Positions 6,734-14,652 of a stretch of 34,942 bases of DNA are shown piece by piece. A model generated the notes under the pieces. The model was not told the origin of the DNA. It saw nothing but the letters and a program-made list of their open reading frames with translations, and searched no databases. Source of the stretch: Planctomycetota bacterium (GTDB lineage: Bacteria > Planctomycetota > Phycisphaerae > Sedimentisphaerales > Anaerobacaceae); contig JAAYBA010000478.1 in NCBI GenBank assembly GCA_012719085.1, positions 1 to 34,942 on the forward strand. The letters are read 5' to 3'. Position numbers and translations under genes: made by a program. Positions within the stretch are counted from its first letter, which is position 1, and each line of letters opens with the position of its first letter.

Positions 6734-8275
6734 GTGAGCAACACAGAAATCGACAAAGACAATAGACCGCAGGCGTCATACGAAAGCGTCAGTGTGCTGA
6801 TCGTTGAGAATGAGCGGGATACTGCCCGGCTCATGCTCGCGACGCTGGCGCGCAAAGGCGTCAGCGCGCAGTTGGCCGACAATGTCAAGGCCGCCCTGAC
6901 GGCTCTGGACAAACGCCGATATGACCTGGTCTTCCTGAGCACGGCCCTGAGCCATGCCCCGCATCAAGCGGACGGCTTCGATCTGTTGGAGACCATCCGG
7001 GCGGCCGCGCCCGAGATGCCCATCGTCATGGTCGCCGGCCCCCCGGACACGGGTGTCCCGGCGTGTGCCGATGCCAGCGAGCCAGCCGACGAAAACCACC
7101 TCCTGCGCCTCGGGACCGAGACGGCCGTCAAGGCCATTCAAGCCGGCTGTCGTGACTTCCTGGTCAAACCCCTCCGCCGGCAGACCATCGAGAATCTCCT
7201 CGAAACCCTGGTGCCCAACCACTGCGTGGCGACGACGACCTCTGCGCACGAAGGGGACCGCTGCCTCTACCAGATCGTCGGCAGAAGCCCCAAGCTCGTA
7301 CAGACCGTGACGCTGGCCGAGAGGATCGCGCCGACGTCCGTTCCTGTCCTGATCAACGGAGAAAGCGGAACGGGCAAGGAACTGGTCTCCCTGCTGATCC
7401 ATCACAAGAGCCGCCGGTCAATGGGCCCCTTCGTCCACGTCAACTGCGCCGCCCTCAGCGATACGCTGCTCGAAAGCGAACTCTTCGGCCACGAAAAGGG
7501 GGCCTTCACCGGCGCCTACACCCAGCGAAAGGGACGCTTCGAGAGGGCGCACGGCGGAACATTGCTGCTCGATGAAATCACTGAGACACCGCCCCAGTTC
7601 CAGGCCAAACTACTCCGTATCCTCGAGCAGCAGGAATTCGAAAGGGTCGGCGGCAGTGAGAACGTCCGGATCAACGTCCGGATCATCAGCACGTCCAATC
7701 GCGATCTCCTGCACGAGGTGCAGATGGGCCGCTTCCGCCAGGATCTCTACTACCGGCTCAGCGCCGCGCGAGTCGTGGTCCCGCCCCTGCGGGAGCGCCG
7801 CGAGGACCTGACCGATCTGGTATGGCACTTCGTCAATCTATACGCCCGGGAGACCCAGCGTCGCATTGCGCGTCTGGACCCGGCGATGATGAACATCTTC
7901 ACGGAGTATCCCTGGCCCGGCAACATCCGCCAGCTTCGCAACGTGGTGCTCACCAGCCTGATCCTCGGGGCCGGGCCTACCCTGTCGCTGGCCGATGTCT
8001 CCTGGCTGTTCGACGAGCTTCAGCCGCTGACGCAGCAAGGTCCGACGCATCGCGATACCACTGCGGCGATCGAAGTGCCCTCTGTGCCCGCCGAGCCGTC
8101 CCGTGTCGGCGGCATTCCGCTGGCCGACCTCGAACGTCAGGCGATCCTCGAGACCCTGCGTCAGACCAGCGGCAACCAGACCAAGGCCGCCAAGGTGCTC
8201 GGGATCAGCGATCGCACACTGCGCGAGAAGGTCCGCCGCTACCGCAAACGAGAATGCCTCCAGCCGGTCCCGTGA
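6734..8275 (+). CDS. Sigma-54-dependent activator with a degenerate receiver domain
   Basis: A 513-residue NtrC/AtoC-type regulator. The GTG at 6734 is chosen because AAAGGGAGA lies 7 bases upstream. The N-terminal receiver (about 19-155) lacks key residues: the acidic pocket reads VENE and the phosphoacceptor Asp is replaced by Ser (DLVFLSTAL, S69), while the Lys-Pro of DFLVKPL (about 144) remains. The AAA+ domain has Walker A GESGTGKE (about 210), a canonical GAFTGA loop (about 256-261) and Walker B LLLDEIT. The C-terminal Fis-type helix-turn-helix reads GNQTKAAKVLGISDRTLREK. It lies in the predicted sigma-54 operon directly before fliL, so it probably activates other flagellar sigma-54 promoters, as FlrC/FleR do, but perhaps without phosphorylation. 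Confidence 0.92.
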   Translation: MSNTEIDKDNRPQASYESVSVLIVENERDTARLMLATLARKGVSAQLADNVKAALTALDKRRYDLVFLSTALSHAPHQADGFDLLETIRAAAPEMPIVMVAGPPDTGVPACADASEPADENHLLRLGTETAVKAIQAGCRDFLVKPLRRQTIENLLETLVPNHCVATTTSAHEGDRCLYQIVGRSPKLVQTVTLAERIAPTSVPVLINGESGTGKELVSLLIHHKSRRSMGPFVHVNCAALSDTLLESELFGHEKGAFTGAYTQRKGRFERAHGGTLLLDEITETPPQFQAKLLRILEQQEFERVGGSENVRINVRIISTSNRDLLHEVQMGRFRQDLYYRLSAARVVVPPLRERREDLTDLVWHFVNLYARETQRRIARLDPAMMNIFTEYPWPGNIRQLRNVVLTSLILGAGPTLSLADVSWLFDELQPLTQQGPTHRDTTAAIEVPSVPAEPSRVGGIPLADLERQAILETLRQTSGNQTKAAKVLGISDRTLREKVRRYRKRECLQPVP

Positions 8276-8319
8276 ATGGATCGTGAGGCTTGACGAAAGC
8301 AACGAAGGACCCGAATCCT

Positions 8320-8889
8320 ATGGCCGAACCGCAAAAGACACCGAAAGACGAGCAGACGCCCGAACAGGAGACTCCGCCCAAGAAGGGCAAAGCCTCGAAG
8401 CTGCTGACCTGCCTGGTTCCGTTGCTGGCGGTCGTCCTGTGTGCGGCCGGCGGTTTCCTGATCGGACGGCTTTTCGGAACGCGCGGCCAGGCGCAGAACG
8501 TCTCAGCCGCCGAGCAACCCGACCCAACCGCTGCGCTGCCGCCGATCAAGGCGTCGGACGCCGGGTCAAGCTGGTACTACGACCTCGAACCCGTCGTGGC
8601 CAACCTCAACGAGCCGGGCGTCACACGATACGTTCGCGTCACACTGACGCTCGAAATCGACAGCCAACTGGCAGAGAAGGACGGCATCGGCTTTCTGGAA
8701 CAGCGCAAACCTCTTCTGAAGAACTGGCTGACGCTGTTCATCTCCAATCTGACCCTTGAAGACATTCGCGGAGAGAGGAACCTGCGTCAGGTGCAGAGCC
8801 AGATCGCCGAGACGTTCAACCAGGGGCTGTTCCCGAACGCCCAGCCGTGCGTCAAACGGATCCTGTTCAAGGAGTTGTCGATCCAATGA
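8320..8889 (+). CDS. fliL: Flagellar basal body-associated protein FliL
   Basis: A 189-residue single-pass inner-membrane protein. A Lys/Pro-rich cytoplasmic start is followed by a membrane helix (LLTCLVPLLAVVLCAAGGFL, about 28-48) and a periplasmic domain ending in FliL-type sequence: YYDLEPVVANLNEP, RYVRVTLTLEID, and a C-terminal VKRILFKELSIQ. FliL surrounds the stator units and supports torque under load. The ATG at 8320 follows GAAGGA; an in-frame TTG at 8290 is possible but its GAGG lies too close. The stop overlaps the start of fliM (ATGA), so the two are translationally coupled. Confidence 0.9.
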   Translation: MAEPQKTPKDEQTPEQETPPKKGKASKLLTCLVPLLAVVLCAAGGFLIGRLFGTRGQAQNVSAAEQPDPTAALPPIKASDAGSSWYYDLEPVVANLNEPGVTRYVRVTLTLEIDSQLAEKDGIGFLEQRKPLLKNWLTLFISNLTLEDIRGERNLRQVQSQIAETFNQGLFPNAQPCVKRILFKELSIQ

Positions 8890-9866
8890 CCGATCCGTCC
8901 GGCGCCAATCTGAATCGCGCACGCGTCCATCGACTGCTGGCGGCGGTCGGCTCGGCCCCCGCCCCGGTCGATACGACGTCGCCGGCGCAGCTTTACGACT
9001 GGCGCGACCCGCATTATTTCAACGACGACCATCGCAATCGTCTGGCCGCCCTTATGAGCCAGGTCGCGGCCGTGCTCGCCGCGCGTTGCGCCCACTTCTT
9101 CAACAGCGAGTTCAACGTCGTGCCGACCTCTGTCACACAGCACTTCGCGGGCGATCTGGGCCGACAGACCAATCTGGGGCAGGGCTTCTCGCTGGCCGTC
9201 GGTCCCGACGAGGAGCCGGCGTGTGGATTCGTGGCCGTCGGGGCCGCCGTGGCAATGGACTGGGTCACGCAACTGCTGGGCGACTCGGAATCCGACGGCG
9301 ACGCGGATCGCAGTCTCTCATCGCTCGAGGAGTCGCTGCTGTCGAACCTCATTGGGGCGATGGCCGATGGGTTTGTCGCTGCGCTGCGGCCTCATCAGAA
9401 TCTCAAACCGGCCGACCGTGTGAGCCGGGGCCCCGCCGCTGTTACATTCGAGCCGACCGACCCGGTCTGCAAGATCGTGTTCCAGATCGGCAAGGCCCAG
9501 GCGGAGTCCTCCTCCGAGATCGTCTTCATCCTGAGCGCCCCGGTGCTGGCCCCGGCCGTCGGCAAGACGATCGCGACGAAGGCAACGGTACCCCAGGACG
9601 AACTGGCGCGCCTGCTGATGGAGCACGTGCATCAGATGCCCGTGTCGATCACTGCACGGTTGGGCTCGATGCGTCTGTCGTTCGAGGAGGTCCTCGACCT
9701 GGCGTCGGGAGACGTCCTGCTGATCGACAAACCTCTCGACGAACCGGTCGATCTGACCATTCACGGCCAAGTCGTCTTCCGTGGCCGTCCGGCCCAGTCG
9801 GCCGGGCAGTACGCCGTGTTCATCACCGAAAGCGCCACCGAGGCCGGGCCGCAAAGCGCCCGCTGA
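8886..9866 (+). CDS. fliM: Flagellar motor switch protein FliM
   Basis: A 326-residue C-ring component starting at the ATGA overlap with fliL. The middle domain is CheC-like, and the last 75 residues form a FliN-like SpoA domain (VSITARLGSMRLSFEEVLDL, then GDVLLIDKPLDEPV and a final GQYAVFI). The N-terminal helix that normally binds CheY-P (LSQxEIDALL) appears as LNRARVHRLLAAVG, keeping the hydrophobic pattern but not the acidic residues. FliM sets the rotation direction and links the MS ring to FliN. Order fliL-fliM-fliN is the classical one. Confidence 0.92.
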   Translation: MTDPSGANLNRARVHRLLAAVGSAPAPVDTTSPAQLYDWRDPHYFNDDHRNRLAALMSQVAAVLAARCAHFFNSEFNVVPTSVTQHFAGDLGRQTNLGQGFSLAVGPDEEPACGFVAVGAAVAMDWVTQLLGDSESDGDADRSLSSLEESLLSNLIGAMADGFVAALRPHQNLKPADRVSRGPAAVTFEPTDPVCKIVFQIGKAQAESSSEIVFILSAPVLAPAVGKTIATKATVPQDELARLLMEHVHQMPVSITARLGSMRLSFEEVLDLASGDVLLIDKPLDEPVDLTIHGQVVFRGRPAQSAGQYAVFITESATEAGPQSAR

Positions 9867-9888
9867 GTGCAGGAAAGGAAATCCGGCT

Positions 9889-10260
9889 ATGCCCGAAACC
9901 GCCGAAGCACCAACCCAGAACGAATCCCAGCAGCTACCCGCCGACGACAGGACGAGAGCCCAGTCCGTGGAGTTCCCCCAGGCTCCGGAGGGCGAGGCGG
10001 CCGCATCCACCGGCCAGCTCGATATCCTTCTCGATATGGACGTGCCCGTCACGGTCGCACTGGGCACCACCGAGGTACCCGTTCGACGATTGCTGCAACT
10101 GGGACCGGGCGCTGTGCTCAAGCTCGAAAAACCCATCGAAGCCCCCGTCGATCTATACCTCAAGGACTCAAAGTTTGCCGAGGCCGAGGTGGTGGTCGTG
10201 GACAATCGCTTCGCCGTGCGCATCAAGACGATCACCGGCGCCGGTGGGTCGGAAGATTAG
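9889..10260 (+). CDS. fliN: Flagellar motor switch protein FliN
   Basis: A 123-residue protein; the ATG at 9889 follows AGGAAAGGAA. Residues 1-45 are a Gln/Glu/Ala-rich, probably disordered extension. The rest is a SpoA/FliN domain: LDILLDMDVPVTVALGTTEV, LLQLGPGAVLKLEKP, AEAEVVVVDNRFAVRI. FliN forms the lower C-ring together with FliM and binds FliH to bring export cargo to the type III gate. It lies 22 bases after fliM and 43 before flhA. Confidence 0.95.
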   Translation: MPETAEAPTQNESQQLPADDRTRAQSVEFPQAPEGEAAASTGQLDILLDMDVPVTVALGTTEVPVRRLLQLGPGAVLKLEKPIEAPVDLYLKDSKFAEAEVVVVDNRFAVRIKTITGAGGSED

Positions 10261-10303
10261 CGGGGCCACAGACACAGGAATCAAAAGGAGCTGAACCGTC
10301 TCT

Positions 10304-12439
10304 ATGGCATCCGACCGTCCCAAAACGTCGCCGCATTCCGTCGGCAAGCCCGAGGCCCTCCGGGACCTGGCCGGCAGTCCTCTGGGCACACACAGCAACA
10401 TCATCATGGCCGTCGGCCTGGTCGCCGTGCTCGCGACCCTGATCATTCCGCTGCCCACCACGGTGCTCGACATGCTCCTGGCGTGCAGCATCTCGCTGGC
10501 CATTGCCGTACTCATCGTAACGCTCTCGTCGAAAGAGCCGCTCGAATTGTCCACCTTCCCCTCCCTGCTGCTGTTCGTCACGCTGTTTCGACTCTCGTTG
10601 AACGTCGCCTCGACCCGTCTGATTCTGCTCCATGGCGACGCCGGCAAGATCATCCACACCTTCGGCGGCTTCGTCGCCGGCGGCAGCTTCGTCGTCGGCC
10701 TGGTCATCTTCCTGATCCTCGTCATCATTCAGTTCATCGTGATCACCAAGGGCGCCGAGCGCATCAGCGAAGTGTCGGCGCGATTCACCCTCGATGCCAT
10801 GCCCGGCAAACAGATGGCCATCGACGCCGATCTCAACGCCGGCGCCATCACCGAGAGCCAGGCCAATGAACGCCGCGCCAAGATCGTCAAAGAGAGTGAG
10901 TTCTACGGCGCCATGGACGGGGCCAGCAAGTTTATCCGTGGCGACGCCAAGGCCGGCCTGATCATCACCGGCGTCAACATCGTCGGCGGCATCGCGATGG
11001 GCTACTCGCACGGCATGAACATCACTGACGCCATCAAGACCTACTCGATTCTCTCGATCGGCGACGGCCTGGTCAGCCAGATTCCCTCACTGATCATCTC
11101 GGTCAGCTCGGGCTTCCTCGTCACCAAGATCAGCTCAACCCAAAGCGTGGGCCAGGACATCTCCAGGCAGTTTCTCAAGGCCGGTCAGCCCCTCCTTGCG
11201 GCCGCCTGTATCATCGGGGCCATGGCTTTCGTCCCCGGCATGCCCAAGCTTCAGTTCCTGGTCCTGGGCGCCGCCGTCGGACTGATCGGACGAATGGCCA
11301 CCCGGAACGAGAAGAAACCGCTGTCGGCTCCGGAGTCCCCCGTCAAGAAGACCGACAAGGAGCCGGTCGAAGATCTTCTGGACATCGATCGCATCTCCGT
11401 CCACGTCGGCGTGCGTCTGATCACCCTGGTGGACCCGCGTAAGAGCAACACGATCTTCGAGCGAATCGGGGCCCTGCGTCGGCAGTTCGCCCAGCACCTG
11501 GGAATCGTCATTCCCCTGGTCCGCCTGCGGGATGATCTGAATCTCGAACCGAACGCCTACGAGATTCGCCTCTCGGAGATTCCCGTGGCCAAAGGCCACC
11601 TCGAACCGGAGATGTTCCTGGCGATGGACCCGGGGGTCATCCGCGAGAAGGTCGACGGCATCCCGACAACGGAGCCGGTATATGGACTGCCCGCCACGTG
11701 GATCTCCGCCAGCAAGAAGGAGGCCGCCGAGTTGAGCGGCTACACCGTCATCGACCCGGAGAGCGTCTTCATCACTCACCTGTCCGAAACAGTCAAACGC
11801 CATGCCGACGAACTGCTGACCCGCGAGGACGTCCAACTGCTCGTCGACCGCCTCCGCAAGAACCAGCCGTCGCTGGTCGGAGAAGTCGTCGGCACCGGCG
11901 GCGACGTCTCGATCGCCTTGCTCCAGCGGGTCCTCAAGAACCTGCTCAAGAGCGGCATTCCGGTCCGCGAACTGACGGCGATACTCGAATCTCTCGCGGA
12001 AAACGCATCGAAGACGAAAAACGCCAACACGCTGACCGAGGTCGTCCGCAAATCCCTGAGCCGAACGATCACCGAACTGTACAAGAACGAGGCCGACAAG
12101 ATCATCGCCATCACGTTCGATCCGGCCTTCGAGCACCAGTTGACCGCCGGCCTCAGCCAGGACGGCGGCGAGCTGACGCTGAGTCTCCCGGCCGAACTCG
12201 CCATGGAACTGAACCGAACCACCGCTCAGACATGGCGATCGGCGATGGATCAGGGCAGCGAGAAGCTCGTGCTGCTCTGTGACGCACGGTTGCGGGCGCC
12301 GCTGGCCCGCATGCTCGCGCGAACGCTGCCGATGTTGCCCGTTGTGGCCTACGACGAGATCGTCCTGGGCACCGAAGTCGAATCGATCGAGACGATCGCG
12401 CCCCAGGAGAAGGCGGCCCCGGCCTACGCACAGACCTGA
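10304..12439 (+). CDS. flhA: Flagellar type III export gate protein FlhA
   Basis: A 711-residue member of the FlhA/InvA/LcrD (FHIPEP) family. The N-terminal half has about eight membrane helices and the conserved cytoplasmic loop (FVITKGAERISEVSARFTLD, DAMPGKQMAIDADLNAG), and the C-terminal half is the nonameric cytoplasmic ring that receives chaperone-substrate complexes. The ATG follows AAAAGGAG. FlhA uses the proton-motive force to drive export of rod, hook and filament proteins. Normal family length is about 690-710, so it is intact. FlhB, FliP, FliQ and FliR are not in this window, so the export genes are split between loci. Confidence 0.98.
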   Translation: MASDRPKTSPHSVGKPEALRDLAGSPLGTHSNIIMAVGLVAVLATLIIPLPTTVLDMLLACSISLAIAVLIVTLSSKEPLELSTFPSLLLFVTLFRLSLNVASTRLILLHGDAGKIIHTFGGFVAGGSFVVGLVIFLILVIIQFIVITKGAERISEVSARFTLDAMPGKQMAIDADLNAGAITESQANERRAKIVKESEFYGAMDGASKFIRGDAKAGLIITGVNIVGGIAMGYSHGMNITDAIKTYSILSIGDGLVSQIPSLIISVSSGFLVTKISSTQSVGQDISRQFLKAGQPLLAAACIIGAMAFVPGMPKLQFLVLGAAVGLIGRMATRNEKKPLSAPESPVKKTDKEPVEDLLDIDRISVHVGVRLITLVDPRKSNTIFERIGALRRQFAQHLGIVIPLVRLRDDLNLEPNAYEIRLSEIPVAKGHLEPEMFLAMDPGVIREKVDGIPTTEPVYGLPATWISASKKEAAELSGYTVIDPESVFITHLSETVKRHADELLTREDVQLLVDRLRKNQPSLVGEVVGTGGDVSIALLQRVLKNLLKSGIPVRELTAILESLAENASKTKNANTLTEVVRKSLSRTITELYKNEADKIIAITFDPAFEHQLTAGLSQDGGELTLSLPAELAMELNRTTAQTWRSAMDQGSEKLVLLCDARLRAPLARMLARTLPMLPVVAYDEIVLGTEVESIETIAPQEKAAPAYAQT

Positions 12440-12457
12440 GAGGAGAACCCCTGACCT

Positions 12458-12697
12458 ATGGTGCTACAAACACGACCCATTGCGTTCACGACGGCCGTCA
12501 TTGCGTTCTTCGTTCTGAGCATTGTCGGAAGCGTCGTGGGCCTGCCGCCCTGCACCTGCAGCAAGCGGGCCGTGCTGGGAGCGCTCGCCGCCTACATGGC
12601 CGCCTCCGTCGCCGTACGCGCAGTCAATGCGATCCTGACCCAAGCGATGATCGCCAGCCAGACAAGCAAGGACCATGCCGGTGCCCACAAGAACTGA
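12458..12697 (+). CDS. Small membrane protein of unknown function
   Basis: The product has 79 residues with two hydrophobic segments: FTTAVIAFFVLSIVGSVVGL (about 11-30) and AVLGALAAYMAASVAVRAVN (about 38-57), separated by a CTCSKR turn. The ATG at 12458 is preceded by GAGGAG at slightly long spacing, 18 bases after flhA, and its end overlaps fliA by 23 bases. It occupies the place where flhF/flhG often sit between flhA and fliA. I do not recognise a family. Co-transcription with flhA and the two-helix layout suggest a membrane part of the export or motor machinery (inference). Confidence 0.7.
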   Translation: MVLQTRPIAFTTAVIAFFVLSIVGSVVGLPPCTCSKRAVLGALAAYMAASVAVRAVNAILTQAMIASQTSKDHAGAHKN

Positions 12698-13505
12698 AGA
12701 ACGTCCCGAGACAACCGACACGACAGCGGTCGAGCAGACCTCGGAGAGGAGCGACCCGCTCAAGGCCGTCGCGCTGCGCGCCTATTCGGGCCACCGACAT
12801 CGTCCGATCGGCGATGATGAGATCGTCGCTCTTCTGCCGATGGTCCGCCGGATCGCGCACCGCGCCGCCAGCTATCTGCATCCGCCCTTGTCGTTCGACG
12901 ACCTCGTCTCGGCCGGAACGGTCGGACTGCTCAAGGCCGCCCGCGATTTCGACGCCTCTCACCAAGCCGAGTTCGCAACGTACGCCTATATCCGGATCAA
13001 GGGGGCTGTGCTCGACGAGCTGCGCCGGGCCTCGCCGCTGCCATCCAACGTCAACCGGCAGGTCCGCCTGGCGCTGCGCGTCAGTCAGCAGATGACTCAG
13101 AGGACCGGAAACCCGCCGACCGACGAGCAGCTCGCCCAGGAACTGGGCATCTCCGTTGACGAAGTAGGAACGCTCTTCGAGAACGCCCGGGCTCAGCATT
13201 TCGTCTCTATCGACGGCCTTGCCGAGGAGCGGCCGGCCCTCGGGGAGATTCTGGCCTGCGCCGATGCGGCGGGACCCGACGCCCGCCTCGAAAAGACCGA
13301 GATGCTCACGAAGCTGACCGCAGCCATGCAGGAACTCGACTCACGTCGGCTTCAGATCGTCGTGCTCTACTACCACAAACACCTGACGATGAAGCAGATC
13401 GCCGACCTGCTCGAAATCACCGAGTCCCGCGTCAGTCAGTTGCACGCCAGTGCCCTGGCTATTCTTTCCGGGAAATTGGGAGAATACAGCGATGACGGAC
13501 AGTGA
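12675..13505 (+). CDS. fliA: RNA polymerase sigma factor for flagellar genes, FliA/WhiG (sigma-28) type
   Basis: A 276-residue sigma-70-family factor. Region 2 includes the helix around SFDDLVSAGTVGLLKAARDF and ATYAYIRIKGAVLDELRRAS, the latter diagnostic of FliA/WhiG. Region 3 follows (PTDEQLAQELGISVDEV), and region 4 ends with LTMKQIADLLEITESRVSQL, which reads the -35 element. It directs late flagellar genes from promoters like the one proposed at 15427. It starts inside the end of the small membrane protein, with AAGGA just before the ATG, and its 3' end overlaps the next small gene by 14 bases. Confidence 0.95.
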   Translation: MPVPTRTEERPETTDTTAVEQTSERSDPLKAVALRAYSGHRHRPIGDDEIVALLPMVRRIAHRAASYLHPPLSFDDLVSAGTVGLLKAARDFDASHQAEFATYAYIRIKGAVLDELRRASPLPSNVNRQVRLALRVSQQMTQRTGNPPTDEQLAQELGISVDEVGTLFENARAQHFVSIDGLAEERPALGEILACADAAGPDARLEKTEMLTKLTAAMQELDSRRLQIVVLYYHKHLTMKQIADLLEITESRVSQLHASALAILSGKLGEYSDDGQ

Positions 13506-13707
13506 CTATAACGCCATCCGGCCCGTCGAGGGCCTGCAAACAATCCAGGGCCTGACCTCGATTCAGAGACGCCAAGAACAACAGCAGCGTCAAGAGGCCC
13601 GGTCGGAGAAACACGACACGCCCGAGTCCGAGCCGGAAGAAGACCAGGATCCAGCCGCGAAGCAGGCCGACCGTGACGACCCTCATTCCATTGACTACTG
13701 CGCTTGA
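13492..13707 (+). CDS. Small acidic, Gln/Glu-rich protein, unknown function
   Basis: The product has 71 residues; the ATG overlaps the end of fliA by 14 bases and follows GGGAGAA at good spacing. The N-terminal half reads YNAIRPVEGLQTIQGLTSIQ and the C-terminal half is very hydrophilic (Gln/Arg then Glu/Asp/Pro), so probably disordered. Short proteins with an IRPV-type N-terminus are, as I recall, found next to fliA in other bacteria, but I cannot name the family. Overlap with fliA suggests a coupled role such as regulation or export. Confidence 0.65.
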   Translation: MTDSDYNAIRPVEGLQTIQGLTSIQRRQEQQQRQEARSEKHDTPESEPEEDQDPAAKQADRDDPHSIDYCA

Positions 13708-13753
13708 CGCAGAGCGAACCAGATGGGATAACCAACAAGGAAAAGATAGGAAG

Positions 13754-14017
13754 ATGCCCAGGATGACAGGACGTGTGCTCAAGGCCGGTCAGGTGCAATG
13801 GCAGGGCGCTTTTCAGCTCGAATTGCACCCGAAGGCAGGCGCCGGCTCCGAAACCCCATCGGAAGCGGCGGTCCCGGCGAAGATTCGCATCGTCGAGAAC
13901 CAGTCGCAGTTTGCCCTCTTCGAGGTGACCTGCGCCTGTGGCAAGACCCTGTTCGTTCGTTGTGAGTATTCAGAACCGCAAGAATCACCGATGTCGGCCC
14001 AAGCGGCGCTGTCATGA
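13754..14017 (+). CDS. Small protein with a CxCGK motif, unknown function
   Basis: The product has 87 residues from the ATG at 13754 (AAGGAAAAG lies upstream); a GTG at 13673 overlapping the previous gene would add 27 residues. It looks beta-rich (GRVLKAGQVQWQGAFQLEL, KIRIVENQSQFALFEV) and carries VTCACGKTLFVRCEY, three cysteines that could bind metal or form a disulfide. It ends in an ATGA overlap with an in-frame ATG of the lipoprotein gene that follows. The function is unknown; position suggests a flagellar accessory role. Confidence 0.6.
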   Translation: MPRMTGRVLKAGQVQWQGAFQLELHPKAGAGSETPSEAAVPAKIRIVENQSQFALFEVTCACGKTLFVRCEYSEPQESPMSAQAALS

Positions 14018-14043
14018 GACGTCGGCGGCTCAGGAGACCTGCG

Positions 14044-14652
14044 ATGTGCAAGATCAAACGAATCGTTTCGCTCACGGCTGTGTCATGTCTAGCCGCTGTG
14101 CTGTGCGGCTGCAACGCGCCGGCCCGACAGCAACAGCAGCACCCGATGGCCGGGGCCAACACCGCCGGCGGCGCGAATGCATCAACCGCCAAACGGTTTC
14201 AAGACACGCCTCTGGAAGGCCGCACCGCCGTCGAGTCGGCGATCGAATTGTCGGAGAAGTACGCCCGCCTCTCAGACCAGACTGTCGCACTGCGCGAGGA
14301 GAATCAGCGATTGACGTCTGACAATGAGGCCCTGCTGCAGCAAATCGCCACGCTTGAGGCGAAACTCAAGAAGACGCAGAAGGAACTCGGAGAGGCCAAC
14401 GAGCTTCTCATCGAGATGCTCGGCGAGTTGAACAATTGGAAAGCCAACATCCTCGGCTTCCGAGGCGAGATGCGGGACGCGGCAAAGGCTCAGCTGGAGG
14501 CCCTGCTCAAGGTCCTGGAGATTCTCGGCGGTGAGGCGGACGCCGCCAGCATCGAACAGCGGCATGCGACGACGCTGGACGCCGTTACGGAGAACGGACA
14601 GGGCTCGACGGAACCGGATACATCGGCCAGGAGGGAACCGAATGTGCCGTAG
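14044..14652 (+). CDS. Coiled-coil lipoprotein, unknown function
   Basis: The product has 202 residues from the ATG at 14044, chosen for AGGAGA 6 bases upstream; an ATG at 14014 overlapping the previous stop would add ten Arg-rich residues. A signal peptide ends in a lipobox (AAVLCGC, Cys at about 23), so the protein is lipid-anchored in the envelope. A Gln/Ala/Gly-rich linker precedes a long heptad-like coiled coil at about 70-140 (VALREENQRLTSDNEALLQQ, then TLEAKLKKTQKELGEANELL). Just upstream of a second lipoprotein in a flagellar operon, it may be part of an outer-membrane or periplasmic ring structure (inference). Confidence 0.75.
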   Translation: MCKIKRIVSLTAVSCLAAVLCGCNAPARQQQQHPMAGANTAGGANASTAKRFQDTPLEGRTAVESAIELSEKYARLSDQTVALREENQRLTSDNEALLQQIATLEAKLKKTQKELGEANELLIEMLGELNNWKANILGFRGEMRDAAKAQLEALLKVLEILGGEADAASIEQRHATTLDAVTENGQGSTEPDTSARREPNVP

